From contig NZ_LSSW01000002.1 of NCBI RefSeq assembly GCF_001567565.1, forward strand, positions 124,001 through 188,000: a stretch of DNA of 64,000 nt, written 5' to 3'. The stretch is from Ectopseudomonas composti. Its GTDB lineage: Bacteria > Pseudomonadota > Gammaproteobacteria > Pseudomonadales > Pseudomonadaceae. Below, piece by piece: positions 9,708-18,204 of this stretch (within the stretch, counting starts at the first letter, position 1; every line of letters starts with the position of its first letter). The notes beneath the pieces were generated by a model. That model did no database searches, had not been told where the DNA came from, and saw only the letters and a list, made by a program, of their open reading frames with translations. The translations under genes were made by a program, and so were the position numbers.

Positions 9708-11201
9708 TCAGCCTGCGGCAGGGCGATACTGCAGCGCTTCAGCCAGGTGTGCGCGGCTGATCTGCTGTTCGTCCGCCAGGTCGGCCAGGGTGCGCGCGAC
9801 CTTGAGGATGCGATGGGCGGCGCGCAGGGAGAGTCCCAGGCGTTCGCAGGCACTCTCCAGCCACTGGCGGTCCACATCGCTCAGTGCGCAATGCTGACGC
9901 AAGCCGGGCAGGTCGAGAAAGGCGTTGGCCACGCCCTGGCGCTGCAACTGGCGTTGGCGTGCGCGCGCAACCATGGCTGCCGCCAGGGCCGTGCTTTCGC
10001 CAGCCTGTGGTGGGGCATTGAGGGCCGTGGTTTCGCGTGCGACCGTCAGGTGCAGGTCGATGCGGTCCAGCAGCGGGCCTGACAGTTTGGCGCGGTAACG
10101 CTGGATCTGCTCCGGCGTGCAGCGACAGCGGTTGCTCGGGTCGCCGAGATAACCGCATGGGCAGGGGTTCATGGCGGCGACCAGCTGGAAACACGCGGGA
10201 AATCGTACCTTGTCGCGTGCCCGGGCGATGACGATATGACCGCTCTCCAGTGGCTCGCGCAGCACCTCCAGGACCTTCCTGTCGAACTCCGGCAACTCAT
10301 CGAGAAACAGCACCCCCATATGCGCCAGGGTGATTTCGCCTGGTTGTGGGCGACTGCCGCCACCCACCAGTGCCGGCCCGGACGCGCTGTGGTGCGGGGT
10401 GCGAAAGGGTCTCTGTGGCCAGTGCTGCAACGGCGTGTGGCTGGCCACCGAATGGATCGCCGCGACCTGCAGGGCTTCGCCTTCCTCCAGCGGCGGCAGC
10501 AGGCCGGGCAGGCGGCTAGCCAGCAGTGTCTTGCCGGTGCCGGGCGGGCCGCTGAGCAACAGGTTGTGCGAGCCGGCGGCGGCAACCAACAAAGCACGCT
10601 TGGCAGCCAGCTGGCCCTGCACTTCGGCCAGGTCCGGGTAGGGCAGGCTCTGCCTGAGCAGGCCCTGGGCAGCATAAGGTTCGAGAGGCGCACTGCCATT
10701 GAGGTGCGCAGCGATCTGCAACAGGTGCTCCACGGCAATCACCTTCAGCCCCGACGCCAGGCTCGCCTCTTCGGCATTGGCTTGTGGCACCAGCAGGGTG
10801 CGCCCGGCCGCGCGCGCGGCCAGTGCCGCTGGCAGAACGCCCTGCACCGGGCGCACGGCGCCCGACAGGGCCAACTCGCCCAGGCACTCGTATTCGTCCA
10901 GGGCCTGGGCAGGCACCTGACCGCTGGCGGCGAGAATGCCGAGGGCGATAGCGAGGTCGAAGCGGCCACCGTCCTTGGGCAGATCGGCAGGGGCCAGATT
11001 CAAGGTGATGCGCTTGCTGGGAAATTCGAAGGCGGCATTGAGGATGGCGCTGCGTACGCGATCCTTGCTTTCCTTGACTGCGGTTTCCGGCAGGCCCACC
11101 AAGGTCAGGGAGGGCAGGCCGTTGGCCAGGTGTGCCTCGACGGTAACCACCGGCGCTTCGACACCGACCTGGGCGCGGCTGTGGACGATGGCCAGGGACA
11201 T
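9708..11201 (-). CDS. comM: ComM/YifB family Mg-chelatase-like ATPase
   Basis: A 497-residue AAA+ protein of the YifB/ComM family. The N-terminal LonC-like domain begins MSLAIVHSRAQVGVEAPVV and contains GLPETAVKESKDRVRSA and LAPADLPKDGGRFDLAIALG. The ATPase core has Walker A GPPGTGKT, Walker B-like VLFLDELPEFDRKVLEVLRE, and a cysteine cluster MNPCPCGYLGDP...CRC. In naturally transformable bacteria ComM is a hexameric helicase that promotes branch migration during integration of donor DNA. The start at 11201 is the conserved MSLA; the upstream extension is not family-like. It is downstream of ubiK on the same strand. Whether this organism is naturally competent is not shown here. Confidence 0.92.
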   Translation of the reverse strand: MSLAIVHSRAQVGVEAPVVTVEAHLANGLPSLTLVGLPETAVKESKDRVRSAILNAAFEFPSKRITLNLAPADLPKDGGRFDLAIALGILAASGQVPAQALDEYECLGELALSGAVRPVQGVLPAALAARAAGRTLLVPQANAEEASLASGLKVIAVEHLLQIAAHLNGSAPLEPYAAQGLLRQSLPYPDLAEVQGQLAAKRALLVAAAGSHNLLLSGPPGTGKTLLASRLPGLLPPLEEGEALQVAAIHSVASHTPLQHWPQRPFRTPHHSASGPALVGGGSRPQPGEITLAHMGVLFLDELPEFDRKVLEVLREPLESGHIVIARARDKVRFPACFQLVAAMNPCPCGYLGDPSNRCRCTPEQIQRYRAKLSGPLLDRIDLHLTVARETTALNAPPQAGESTALAAAMVARARQRQLQRQGVANAFLDLPGLRQHCALSDVDRQWLESACERLGLSLRAAHRILKVARTLADLADEQQISRAHLAEALQYRPAAG

Positions 11202-11303
11202 GATCACTCCTTGATCAGGCCCGCCTGGGCGGTCATTGAAAACGCTCTGCATTGGGGCAAGGCGTTAAACCGCCTTTGCCTGCGCTCTCAATGTTCCGAT
11301 GGT

Positions 11304-11564
11304 TCAGTCGGCGGGCGGGTTCAGTTTGGCTTCCAGTTCGGCGACCTTGGCTTCCAGCGCCTCGAGGCGGGCGCGGGTGCGGGCCAGTACCACCATCTGG
11401 CTGTCGAATTCTTCACGGCTGACCAGCTCGAGCTTGCTGAATCCACTCTGCAGAAGGGCTTTGAACTGCGCTTCCAGCTCAGCGCGCGGCAGCGGGCTGT
11501 CGCCACTGAAAAGACGTGAGGCATGGCTACTGAGGGTATCGAGCAGGGCTTTCGGCGGCAGCAT
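11304..11564 (-). CDS. ubiK: Ubiquinone biosynthesis accessory factor UbiK (BMFP family)
   Basis: An 86-residue protein, MLPPKALLDTLSSHASRLFS at the start and a C-terminal coiled coil (VLARTRARLEALEAKVAELE) that defines the BMFP/YqiC family. UbiK helps the soluble Ubi complex with UbiJ and lipids in aerobic ubiquinone synthesis. The amphipathic N-terminus suits membrane association and the coiled coil suits trimerisation. A GGAACC motif precedes the ATG at 11564; a longer frame upstream lacks one. It is divergent from glnK with a 409-base shared intergenic region and is followed by comM 102 bases later. A weak G+C hairpin in that gap (around 11272-11281) has no U-tract, so co-transcription with comM is possible. 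Confidence 0.85.
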   Translation of the reverse strand: MLPPKALLDTLSSHASRLFSGDSPLPRAELEAQFKALLQSGFSKLELVSREEFDSQMVVLARTRARLEALEAKVAELEAKLNPPAD

Positions 11565-11666
11565 GATCAGGTTCCGTAAACAGACGGTCGGCAGTGTAGC
11601 ACGCAGCCGCCGGCAGGTCGGTCGAGGGTGGGTTGCACACTTTTTGAGCATTCGATGATGCGTGGA

Positions 11667-11683
11667 TGCACCAAATTCGTGCG
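11667..11683. promoter_or_regulatory. Candidate NtrC enhancer site upstream of glnK
   Basis: TGCACCAAATTCGTGCG matches the NtrC consensus TGCACCA-N3-TGGTGCA at all 7 bases of the left half and 5 of 7 of the right half. It lies about 210-220 bases upstream of the predicted -12 element, a normal distance for an enhancer of sigma-54 RNA polymerase. It is closer to ubiK than to glnK but fits the nitrogen control of glnK better. Confidence 0.55.
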
Positions 11684-11874
11684 TTGCATTTGGCTTGAAT
11701 GGCTGGTCACTTTAGCTCGAAGTGTGTGAAGGCCTTGTGGATCGGGCTTTTGCGCGAGATGGCAAGCTTTCTGCTTATACCCCTGCGACGCATGCATCGA
11801 CGCAGTTTCGGTGCGGCAGGCGAAGCGGGGAGTGTTTCGTTGGAAGCGGTTGGTGGGTATCGACCACGCCAGGC

Positions 11875-11890
11875 TGGAGCGGTCGGTGCA
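11875..11890 (+). promoter_or_regulatory. Sigma-54 (RpoN) promoter of glnK-amt
   Basis: TGGAGCGGTCGGTGCA has the invariant GG and GC doublets spaced by exactly 10 bases (-24/-12) and agrees with TGGCACG-N4-TTGCA at most other positions. Transcription would start near 11901 and give a leader of about 73 bases before glnK. Sigma-54 plus NtrC control of glnK-amtB is the rule in proteobacteria. Confidence 0.7.
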
Positions 11891-11922
11891 TTACAAAAGC
11901 CAGACACTGCGCTTAGACTTGA

Positions 11923-12312
<390 letters not shown>

Positions 12313-12347
12313 ACAGCCTCCGAACCCCACGCCCCAGGAGTAAACCC

Positions 12348-12551
12348 ATGACTCTGCGAACTTTCGCAGGGCTAGGAGCCCTTTTGTCCTCGAATTCTGG
12401 CCTAGCGCTGTTTTCGGGGGCGAATGCCGGAGCTGGCGATGCCTCGCCGCTCTGCTGTGCCAGACCCTCTTCAGGTCTCGTGCTCGGCCTAGTGATGGGA
12501 ATACCTGGTCGCCTCACGGCGCAGGGTTCCGGTGATCCAGAGCGAGCGTAG
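12348..12551 (+). pseudogene. Decayed remnant of a first amtB gene
   Basis: A 67-codon frame with a good GGAG site, placed 35 bases after glnK exactly where amtB normally starts. Its first 14 residues, MTLRTFAGLGALLS, are nearly the usual Pseudomonas AmtB signal-peptide start (MTLRK-AGLGALLS). Residues 41-54 (SSGLVLGLVMGIPG) resemble the first AmtB membrane helix (STALVLFMTIPG). Between and after these the sequence is scrambled, the hydrophobic core of the signal peptide is broken, and the frame stops after 67 of about 440 codons. Three CTAG tetramers occur in about 130 bases. I read this as the N-terminal scar of a deleted amtB1. A short functional peptide cannot be excluded. The following 93 bases up to the next gene hold only a ribosome-binding site. 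Confidence 0.55.
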
Positions 12552-12644
12552 CAACGACCTGTAAAGCATGCGGAACGCGTCCGGCGCCAACCTGGACGTT
12601 TTAACCGAACAGCGCACAACAAAAGCGCCGGCAAGAGGTGAAAA

Positions 12645-13895
12645 ATGGATAACACAGCATTGACTGCATTGCAGTACGGCTTCGATACCTTCTACTTTCT
12701 GATCTGTGGTGCCCTGGTGATGTGGATGGCAGCTGGCTTTGCCATGCTCGAGTCCGGCCTGGTGCGCGCCAAGAACACCACTGAGATCCTGACCAAGAAC
12801 ATCGCGCTCTACGCGGTGGCCAGCGTCATGTATCTGGTGATCGGCTACCACATCATGTACTCCAGCCCGGAAGGCGGCATCTTCCCGAGCCTGGGTTTCC
12901 TGATCGGTGATGAAAACAGCGTCGAGTCGGTACTTGCCGGTGGCGACGATGCGCCCTACTACTCGGCTCGTTCGGACTTCTTCTTCCAGGTAGTGTTCGC
13001 CGCGACCTGCATGTCGATCGTCTCCGGTGCCGTTGCCGAGCGTATGAAGCTGTGGGCCTTCCTGGCCTTCGCCGTGGTCATGACCGGCTTCATCTACCCG
13101 GTACAGGGCTTCTGGAAATGGGGTTCGGGCTTCCTCAACGAAGCCGGCTTCCTCGACTTCGCCGGTTCCGGCGTGGTGCACATGGCCGGCGCTGCTGCCG
13201 CTCTGGCCGGTGTGCTGCTGTTGGGCGCTCGTAAGGGCAAGTACGGTGCCAATGGCCAGGTCAACGCCATTCCGGGCTGCAACCTGCCGCTGGCGACCCT
13301 CGGTACCTTCATCCTGTGGATGGGCTGGTTCGGCTTCAACGGTGGCTCGCAGTTGAAGATGAGCACCATCGAAGACGCCAACGCCGTGGCTCAGGTGTTC
13401 ACCAACACCAACATGGCCGCTGCTGGTGGCCTGATCGCCGCGCTGATCGTCGCCCGCATCCTGTTCGGCAAGGCCGACCTGACCATGGCGCTCAACGGTG
13501 CCCTGGCTGGCCTGGTGGCCATCACTGCCGAGCCGCTGACCCCGAGCGCCCTGCAGGCGACCCTGATCGGTGGCGTCGGTGGCGTGCTGGTGGTGTTCTC
13601 CATCCTCGGCCTGGACAAGCTCAAGCTCGACGATCCGGTCGGTGCCATCTCCGTACACGGTGTGGTCGGCATCTGGGGCCTGCTGGCCGTCTGCCTGACC
13701 AACAGCGATGCTTCGCTGGGCGCTCAGTTGCTGGGTATCGGCAGCATCTTCGCCTGGGTATTCGTCGCCAGCCTGATCGTCTGGAGCATCATCAAGGCGG
13801 TGATCGGTCTGCGCGTCAGCGAAGAAGAAGAATACGAGGGTGTGGATATCGCCGAGTGCGGTATGGAGGCCTACCCGGAATTCACCAACAAGTGA
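12645..13895 (+). CDS. amt: Ammonium transporter (Amt family, second copy type)
   Basis: A 416-residue inner-membrane Amt protein with about 11 helices. It has the family signature around DFAGSGVVHMAGAAAALAG with the first pore histidine in VVHM, and the second pore histidine in SVHGVVGIWGLL; AMLESGLVRAKN is the helix-2 motif. Unlike AmtB it begins directly with a membrane helix (MDNTALTALQYGFDTFYFLI) and has no cleavable signal peptide, so it belongs to the Amt branch present as amtB2 in P. stutzeri-type genomes (from memory). It imports ammonium at low concentration. It follows glnK and the amtB remnant on the same strand, has an AGAGGTG site, and is closed by a strong terminator. Confidence 0.92.
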   Translation: MDNTALTALQYGFDTFYFLICGALVMWMAAGFAMLESGLVRAKNTTEILTKNIALYAVASVMYLVIGYHIMYSSPEGGIFPSLGFLIGDENSVESVLAGGDDAPYYSARSDFFFQVVFAATCMSIVSGAVAERMKLWAFLAFAVVMTGFIYPVQGFWKWGSGFLNEAGFLDFAGSGVVHMAGAAAALAGVLLLGARKGKYGANGQVNAIPGCNLPLATLGTFILWMGWFGFNGGSQLKMSTIEDANAVAQVFTNTNMAAAGGLIAALIVARILFGKADLTMALNGALAGLVAITAEPLTPSALQATLIGGVGGVLVVFSILGLDKLKLDDPVGAISVHGVVGIWGLLAVCLTNSDASLGAQLLGIGSIFAWVFVASLIVWSIIKAVIGLRVSEEEEYEGVDIAECGMEAYPEFTNK

Positions 13896-13911
13896 TCCTC
13901 CGGTAAATCGC

Positions 13912-13942
13912 AAAGGGCGCCTTCGGGCGCCCTTTGTTTTTT
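13912..13942 (+). terminator. Rho-independent terminator after amt
   Basis: AAAGGGCGCC and GGCGCCCTTT form a perfect 10-bp stem with a TTCG tetraloop, followed by GTTTTTT. It is 17 bases after the amt stop and ends the glnK-amt unit. Confidence 0.93.
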
Positions 13943-13993
13943 CTGGCAGCGCGCTAGAATGCGCGCGCTGGAGCCATCGAGAGTGAGAACGGC

Positions 13994-14419
13994 ATGTGGC
14001 AGCAACGCATCATCAGCCTGCGTCCGCGTGAGCGCGGTTTTCATCTGGTGACCGAGGAGGTGCTGGCTGCATTGCCGGAACTGGCGCAGGTGCGTGTCGG
14101 TCTGTTGCATCTGTGGCTGCAGCACACCTCGGCGTCGCTGACGGTGAACGAGAACGCAGATCCCGCGGTACGCCGCGATTTCGAGCGTTTCTTCAACCGT
14201 CTGGTGCCGCAGGGTGAGGCGGGCTACGAACACGATTACGAAGGGCCGGATGATTTGCCGGCACACTTCAAGGGCAGCCTGCTGGGCTTTCAGCTTCAGC
14301 TGCCGATACAGCATGGGCAGCTGGCACTCGGGACCTGGCAGGGCATCTATCTCGGTGAGCATCGCGATCATGGCGGTGCTCGGCGAGTGGTGGCGACCCT
14401 GCATGGCGAGGCTATTTGA
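13994..14419 (+). CDS. YjbQ / UPF0047 family protein (secondary thiamine-phosphate synthase type)
   Basis: A 141-residue soluble protein of the YjbQ family. Family landmarks are [20 protein letters not shown] near residues 38-57, [15 protein letters not shown] with the preceding DDLPAH, and [20 protein letters not shown] at the C-terminus, which hold the conserved His and Glu residues of the trimer's metal-binding-like pocket. Members show weak thiamine-phosphate synthase activity in E. coli, but the physiological role is unsettled. ATG at 13994 follows GAGTGAGAACGGC, a modest site. It lies between the amt terminator and sutA on the same strand; a T-rich run straight after its stop has no obvious stem. 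Confidence 0.85.
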   Translation: MWQQRIISLRPRERGFHLVTEEVLAALPELAQVRVGLLHLWLQHTSASLTVNENADPAVRRDFERFFNRLVPQGEAGYEHDYEGPDDLPAHFKGSLLGFQLQLPIQHGQLALGTWQGIYLGEHRDHGGARRVVATLHGEAI

Positions 14420-14496
14420 TTTTTTTCCAGTGGTGCGGTGCACATCGCGCGACTGGGCTATAACTAACCTGCTTTTCGCAAGTCATGAGGTTGAAC

Positions 14497-14820
14497 ATGA
14501 GCGACGAAGACCTGGAACAAGACGATCTGGATGGGGCTGACGAGGACGAGGGAGAGGAGCTGGCTGCTGCCGATGACGGTGACAGTGGCGACGACGAAAG
14601 CGATGGCGAGGCCGTAGCCAGCGGCAAGAAGAGCAAGGCCAAAGCCGTTGAAGTCGACGAGATGCCCAGCGTCGAAGCCAAGCAGAAGGAGCGTGATGCT
14701 CTGGCCAAGGCCATGGAGGAGTTTCTCTCCCGTGGCGGCAAGGTGCAGGAGGTGGAGCCCAATGTGGTCGCCGACCCACCCAAGAAGCCCGACAGCAAAT
14801 ACGGCAGCCGCCCTATCTAA
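14497..14820 (+). CDS. sutA: RNA polymerase-binding transcriptional regulator SutA
   Basis: A 107-residue, very acidic protein. The N-terminal half is mostly Asp/Glu/Ala and probably disordered; a central KKSKAKAVEVDEMPSVEAKQ segment leads to the conserved helix KERDALAKAMEEFLSRGGKV and the C-terminal tail PPKKPDSKYGSRPI. This matches SutA of P. aeruginosa, described as a slow-growth factor that binds RNA polymerase and raises expression of housekeeping and ribosomal genes during starvation. I chose the ATG at 14497 (MSDEDLEQ) over the one at 14485 because SutA starts MS-EE/DE. A single-gene unit ended by a strong terminator. Confidence 0.9.
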   Translation: MSDEDLEQDDLDGADEDEGEELAAADDGDSGDDESDGEAVASGKKSKAKAVEVDEMPSVEAKQKERDALAKAMEEFLSRGGKVQEVEPNVVADPPKKPDSKYGSRPI

Positions 14821-14838
14821 GGACGGCTCGCTGCAAGG

Positions 14839-14863
14839 AACCCGCCCCTGCGGCGGGTTTTTT
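14839..14863 (+). terminator. Rho-independent terminator after sutA
   Basis: AACCCGCC pairs with GGCGGGTT around a CCTGC loop and runs into a TTTTTT tract, 19 bases after the sutA stop. Confidence 0.9.
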
Positions 14864-14942
14864 GTGCCTGCCATCCCGGTTGCCAACCTTCGGGCTGTCT
14901 CTGTGCGACGTCAGGAATTGCTCCCTCAGTGATGCGGTGTCG

Positions 14943-15007
14943 CGTAGGGTGCGCCGTGCGCACCGGTCTTGTCGTGTATCAGGTGGTGCGCATGGCGCAC
15001 CCTGCGG
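14943..15007. repeat. Inverted pair of GTAG-type REP-like palindromes
   Basis: The left unit is GTAG followed by GGTGCGC-CGT-GCGCACC (14945-14964). The right unit, inverted, is GGTGCGC-ATG-GCGCACC followed by CTGC (14985-15006). The two 19-base arms differ at one position and are separated by 20 bases, so the pair can form a long stem. A 25-base identical copy of the left unit occurs inverted at 53683-53707. It lies between sutA and the HAD gene, convergent ends. Confidence 0.75.
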
Positions 15008-15010
15008 GCG

Positions 15011-15712
15011 CTAACGCGTCCAGCTACCCAGCAGCGCGGGCAACTCGGCCAGGCTGCCGATCTGCGCGTCTGGTGTCGTTTCGCCCTCCCAGGCTCGCCC
15101 TTGCGGGTTGAACCAGATGGCGCGCATGCCGGCCGCCTGGGCGCCGGCAATGTCGTCACTGGGGTGATCGCCGATATGCACGGCACGCGCGGCCGCCACG
15201 CCCCCGGCGCGGCTGAGCGCTTCACGGAAGGGCTTGGGGTCGGGTTTGCCGATGCCCAGCTCTTCTGCGCACAGGGCGAAGCGGAAATACTCAGACAGGC
15301 CCAGGCGGCGCACATCGGCGTTGCCGTTGGTGATCACGCCAAGCATGAAGCGCTCGGCCAGTGCCTCCAGCGTCGGGTGCACCTCGGCGAACAGGGCGAC
15401 CTGATGGCGGGCGCTGAGAAATACCTGGAATCCGGCTTCGGCCAGCGCCTGTGCCTCGCTGTGCGGGTAGCCGGCGTCTTCCAGGGCATGAAACAGAATG
15501 CGTCGACGCAGCTCGCTGAGGCGATGCTTGAGCATCGGCTCGGCGTCGAGCAGGCGGCTGCGCACGGCCCACAGGTGCTCGATCGGTACCGCACCCAGGC
15601 GCGGCGCATGCAAGGCCAGCCAGTTGCGTAGCGCCGCTTCGGCGTCCTGTATCACCGGCGTGACGTCCCACAGCGTGTCGTCGAGGTCGAAGGTGATCAG
15701 TTCAATGCTCAT
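15011..15712 (-). CDS. HAD superfamily hydrolase (YigB-like)
   Basis: A 233-residue haloacid-dehalogenase-type phosphatase. All four motifs are present: DLDDTLW (residues 9-15, nucleophile Asp9 and acid Asp11), GVITNGN, KPDPKPF (catalytic Lys) and [17 protein letters not shown]. The helical cap between motifs I and II is of the C1 type seen in YigB/FMN phosphatases; YigB makes riboflavin from FMN in E. coli, but substrate cannot be read from sequence. The ATG overlaps the xerC stop by 4 bases (ATGA), so it is the last gene of the lptM-lysA-dapF-DUF484-xerC operon, as in P. aeruginosa. Confidence 0.88.
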   Translation of the reverse strand: MSIELITFDLDDTLWDVTPVIQDAEAALRNWLALHAPRLGAVPIEHLWAVRSRLLDAEPMLKHRLSELRRRILFHALEDAGYPHSEAQALAEAGFQVFLSARHQVALFAEVHPTLEALAERFMLGVITNGNADVRRLGLSEYFRFALCAEELGIGKPDPKPFREALSRAGGVAAARAVHIGDHPSDDIAGAQAAGMRAIWFNPQGRAWEGETTPDAQIGSLAELPALLGSWTR

Positions 15713-16611
15713 TCGGAACCGCCTTTGCGTTTGGCCCTGGGGTGGGCCTGGTCATAGACATTGGCCAGGTGCTGGAAGTCCAGGTGGGTGTAGATCTGCG
15801 TGGTGGCGATGTCGGCATGGCCGAGCAGCTCCTGCACCGCGCGTAGATCCTGCGAGGATTCCAGCATGTGGCTGGCGAAACTGTGGCGCAGCATGTGCGG
15901 ATGCAGGTGCTGACCCAGCTCGCGCACGCCCGCCTGGCGCACGCGTAGCTGTACCGCACGCGGCCCGAGGCGTCGGCCTTGCTGGCTGATGAATACGGCG
16001 CCGTCGGCGGGGTTGGCCAGTTTGCGCAGTGGCAGCCAGCGTTCCAGCGCTTCGCGCGCCTGGCTGCCGACCGGCAGCTCGCGCACCTTGTTGCCCTTGC
16101 CGCGCACGCGTACCAGGCCGGCAGGCAGGTCCAGACCCTCGAGGTCCAGCCCAACCAGCTCGGAAAGGCGCAGGCCTGAGGAGTAGAACAGCTCGAGCAT
16201 GGCCTGGTCGCGGCGGGCGATGAAGTCGTCCTCCACCGCGCCGTCGAGCAGTTGCGCACTGCGGTCGGCGTCCAGGGTGCGCGGCAGGCGTCGTTCGCGC
16301 TTCGGCGGGCTGAGGCCGGTGGCCGGGTCGTGGCGGCACAGGCCTTCACGCAGCAGGTATTGATAGAGGCCACGGGTGGCCGAGAGCAGGCGTGCCAGGC
16401 TGCGGCTGGACAGGCCCTGCTGATGCAGGCGGGCGACCAGGCGGCGCAGGTTGCGTGTATCCAGCGCGGCCCAGTCGCTCAGGCCTTCGGCCTCGCAGAA
16501 TGCCAGCAGCTTGCCCAGATCGCGGCGATAGCCGTCGAGGGTATGCACCGACACCTGGCGCTCGCGGCGCAGGTGTTCGAGGTAGGCATCGAGATGGGTT
16601 TCAAGTTTCAC
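15709..16611 (-). CDS. xerC: Site-specific tyrosine recombinase XerC
   Basis: A 300-residue tyrosine recombinase acting with XerD and FtsK at dif to resolve chromosome dimers. The N-terminal SAM-like DNA-binding domain covers about residues 1-100 ([20 protein letters not shown]). Catalytic residues are visible: Arg in [14 protein letters not shown], Lys in [14 protein letters not shown], the HxxR in [15 protein letters not shown], the second His in [17 protein letters not shown] and the nucleophile Tyr in the same segment. The context dapF-DUF484-xerC-HAD is the classical housekeeping position, which argues against a phage integrase. It is also called sss in Pseudomonas. Confidence 0.95.
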   Translation of the reverse strand: MKLETHLDAYLEHLRRERQVSVHTLDGYRRDLGKLLAFCEAEGLSDWAALDTRNLRRLVARLHQQGLSSRSLARLLSATRGLYQYLLREGLCRHDPATGLSPPKRERRLPRTLDADRSAQLLDGAVEDDFIARRDQAMLELFYSSGLRLSELVGLDLEGLDLPAGLVRVRGKGNKVRELPVGSQAREALERWLPLRKLANPADGAVFISQQGRRLGPRAVQLRVRQAGVRELGQHLHPHMLRHSFASHMLESSQDLRAVQELLGHADIATTQIYTHLDFQHLANVYDQAHPRAKRKGGSE

Positions 16612-16634
16612 GTGCCGGATTCCGAGCAGGTCGA

Positions 16635-16663
16635 GGGTGGATGAGCTTGGTCATCCACCCTGC
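16635..16663. repeat. REP-like palindrome inside the dapF-xerC operon
   Basis: GGGTGGATGA (16635-16644) and TCATCCACCC (16651-16660) form a perfect 10-bp stem, followed by TGC so that the reverse strand reads GCAG before the palindrome. The core GGTGGATGA...TCATCCACC is the same as in the pair at 60151-60176. It occupies most of the 57-base gap between DUF484 and xerC. Confidence 0.7.
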
Positions 16664-16668
16664 ACGAC

Positions 16669-17367
16669 CTAGCGTACCGAACGCAGCGGTGTGGCGAAGC
16701 TGGGCAGAACACGCGCCAGGACTTCGGCGATGTAGCCGAGGAACAGCGTACCCAGCGAGCTCTTGTAGTGCTGCGGATCGACACTGCCGATGGCGAGAAT
16801 GCCATGCAGGCCCTGATGATTGAGGCTGACCACGGCGGCAGAACCGACCTGCGCGGCGTCTTCCTTGCCGAACAGGAATTCCAGCTCGTGCGGGCGTAGC
16901 ACGCCGCAGATGGTCTTACCGCCACTGAGCAGACCGCCGACCTGTTGATGGGCTTCGGCGGAGCTGACCGAGCGCCCGACCGGCAGCTTGTTATCGCTGA
17001 ACAGGATCAGGCCGACGAAAGGCACCTGGAACTCGTGGCGCAGGCTGTCTTCGACAATGCCAACCACTTCTTCCAGGCTGCCGGCATCAAGCAGGTCGAG
17101 TACCAGGCGCCGGGTCTTGTCGAACAGGCGGTCGTTGTCGCGCGCCACGTCCATCAGTTGGCCGAGGCGATGGCGCATCTCGATGTTGCGCTCGCGCAGC
17201 AGCTTGACCTGGCGCTCGACCAGCGACACGGTATCGCCGCGCTGATGTGGAATGCGCAGCTCGGGAATCAGTTCATCGTGGTCGATGAAGAATTCCGGAT
17301 GCAGGCGCAGATAGGCGGCGACCGTCTCCGAGTCGAGCGGCTTGGGCGAATCCTGCTGGTCGGTCAT
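16669..17367 (-). CDS. DUF484 family protein (GAF-like)
   Basis: A 232-residue soluble protein of the DUF484 family, always found between dapF and xerC in pseudomonads. It starts [20 protein letters not shown], followed by [20 protein letters not shown], a predicted coiled coil ([20 protein letters not shown]), and a C-terminal GAF-like domain ([38 protein letters not shown]). No enzymatic residues are evident and the function is unknown; the fold suggests ligand sensing or scaffolding. The ATG overlaps the dapF stop by 4 bases, so translation is probably coupled. A REP palindrome separates it from xerC. Confidence 0.88.
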   Translation of the reverse strand: MTDQQDSPKPLDSETVAAYLRLHPEFFIDHDELIPELRIPHQRGDTVSLVERQVKLLRERNIEMRHRLGQLMDVARDNDRLFDKTRRLVLDLLDAGSLEEVVGIVEDSLRHEFQVPFVGLILFSDNKLPVGRSVSSAEAHQQVGGLLSGGKTICGVLRPHELEFLFGKEDAAQVGSAAVVSLNHQGLHGILAIGSVDPQHYKSSLGTLFLGYIAEVLARVLPSFATPLRSVR

Positions 17368-18194
17368 AGGCGAACCTGTCCTTCGTATACGCGGGCAGCG
17401 GGGCCGGTCATCATAACCGGCTGACCTTCGCCTGCCCATTCGATGGACAGTTTGCCGCCCGGCAGCTCCAGTTGCACGGGCGAATCCATCCAGCCCTGAC
17501 GAATCGCTGCCACGGCTGCGGCGCAGGCGCCGGTGCCGCAGGCCTGGGTTTCACCGGCACCACGCTCCCACACGCGCAGACGCGCCTGCTTGCGGTTCTG
17601 CACCTGCAGGAAGCCGACGTTGACCCGCTGCGGGAAGCGCGGATGGTGTTCCAGCTTCGGCCCGAGCGTATGCACCGGGGCGTTGTCGACGCTGTCGACG
17701 CGCAGCACGGCGTGGGGGTTGCCCATTGACAGCGCAGCCAGCTCGACGCCCTGGCCGTCGACCTCGACGCGATAGTTCAACGCCGCCTGTTCGGCCTGGA
17801 ACGGCACCTGTTCCGGCTGCAGGCGCGGTGCGCCCATGTTGACGCAGACCTGCCCGTCGTTCTGCACGCGCAGCTCGATGATGCCGCTCTTGGTCTCGAC
17901 GCGAATGACCTTCTTGGTGGTCAGACGCTTGTCCAGCACGAAGCGCGCGAAGCAACGCGCGCCGTTGCCGCACTGCTCCACTTCCGAACCGTCGGAGTTG
18001 AAGATGCGGTAACGGAAGTCGACGTCCGGGTGGCTCGGCGGCTCGACGATCAGCAACTGATCGAAGCCGACGCCGGTGTGGCGGTCGCCCCACTGCTTGG
18101 CGTGCTTGGGCTGCACGTGGGCGTGCTGACTGATCAGGTCGAGAACCATGAAGTCATTGCCCAGGCCGTGCATCTTGGTAAAGCGCAATAGCAT
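17364..18194 (-). CDS. dapF: Diaminopimelate epimerase
   Basis: A 276-residue cytosolic cofactor-independent epimerase converting LL- to meso-diaminopimelate for lysine and peptidoglycan. It starts [20 protein letters not shown] and shows both catalytic cysteines, in [17 protein letters not shown] and in [16 protein letters not shown], the two halves of the symmetrical fold. Length is normal for the family. The upstream frame extension is not family-like, and MLLRF or MLL-start is conserved. It sits 10 bases after lysA and overlaps DUF484 by 4 bases, giving an operon in which LysA uses the product of DapF. Confidence 0.96.
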   Translation of the reverse strand: MLLRFTKMHGLGNDFMVLDLISQHAHVQPKHAKQWGDRHTGVGFDQLLIVEPPSHPDVDFRYRIFNSDGSEVEQCGNGARCFARFVLDKRLTTKKVIRVETKSGIIELRVQNDGQVCVNMGAPRLQPEQVPFQAEQAALNYRVEVDGQGVELAALSMGNPHAVLRVDSVDNAPVHTLGPKLEHHPRFPQRVNVGFLQVQNRKQARLRVWERGAGETQACGTGACAAAVAAIRQGWMDSPVQLELPGGKLSIEWAGEGQPVMMTGPAARVYEGQVRL

Positions 18195-18204
18195 GACGTC
18201 GCCC

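Noticed and set aside
14436..14464. Sigma-70 promoter with TATAAC upstream of sutA
   Set aside because: The -10 is good, but no acceptable -35 lies 16-18 bases upstream, so I did not list it.
15709..16611. XerC as an integrase of an integrative element
   Set aside because: It sits in the conserved dapF-DUF484-xerC-HAD operon and no attachment-site duplication or cargo genes are present.
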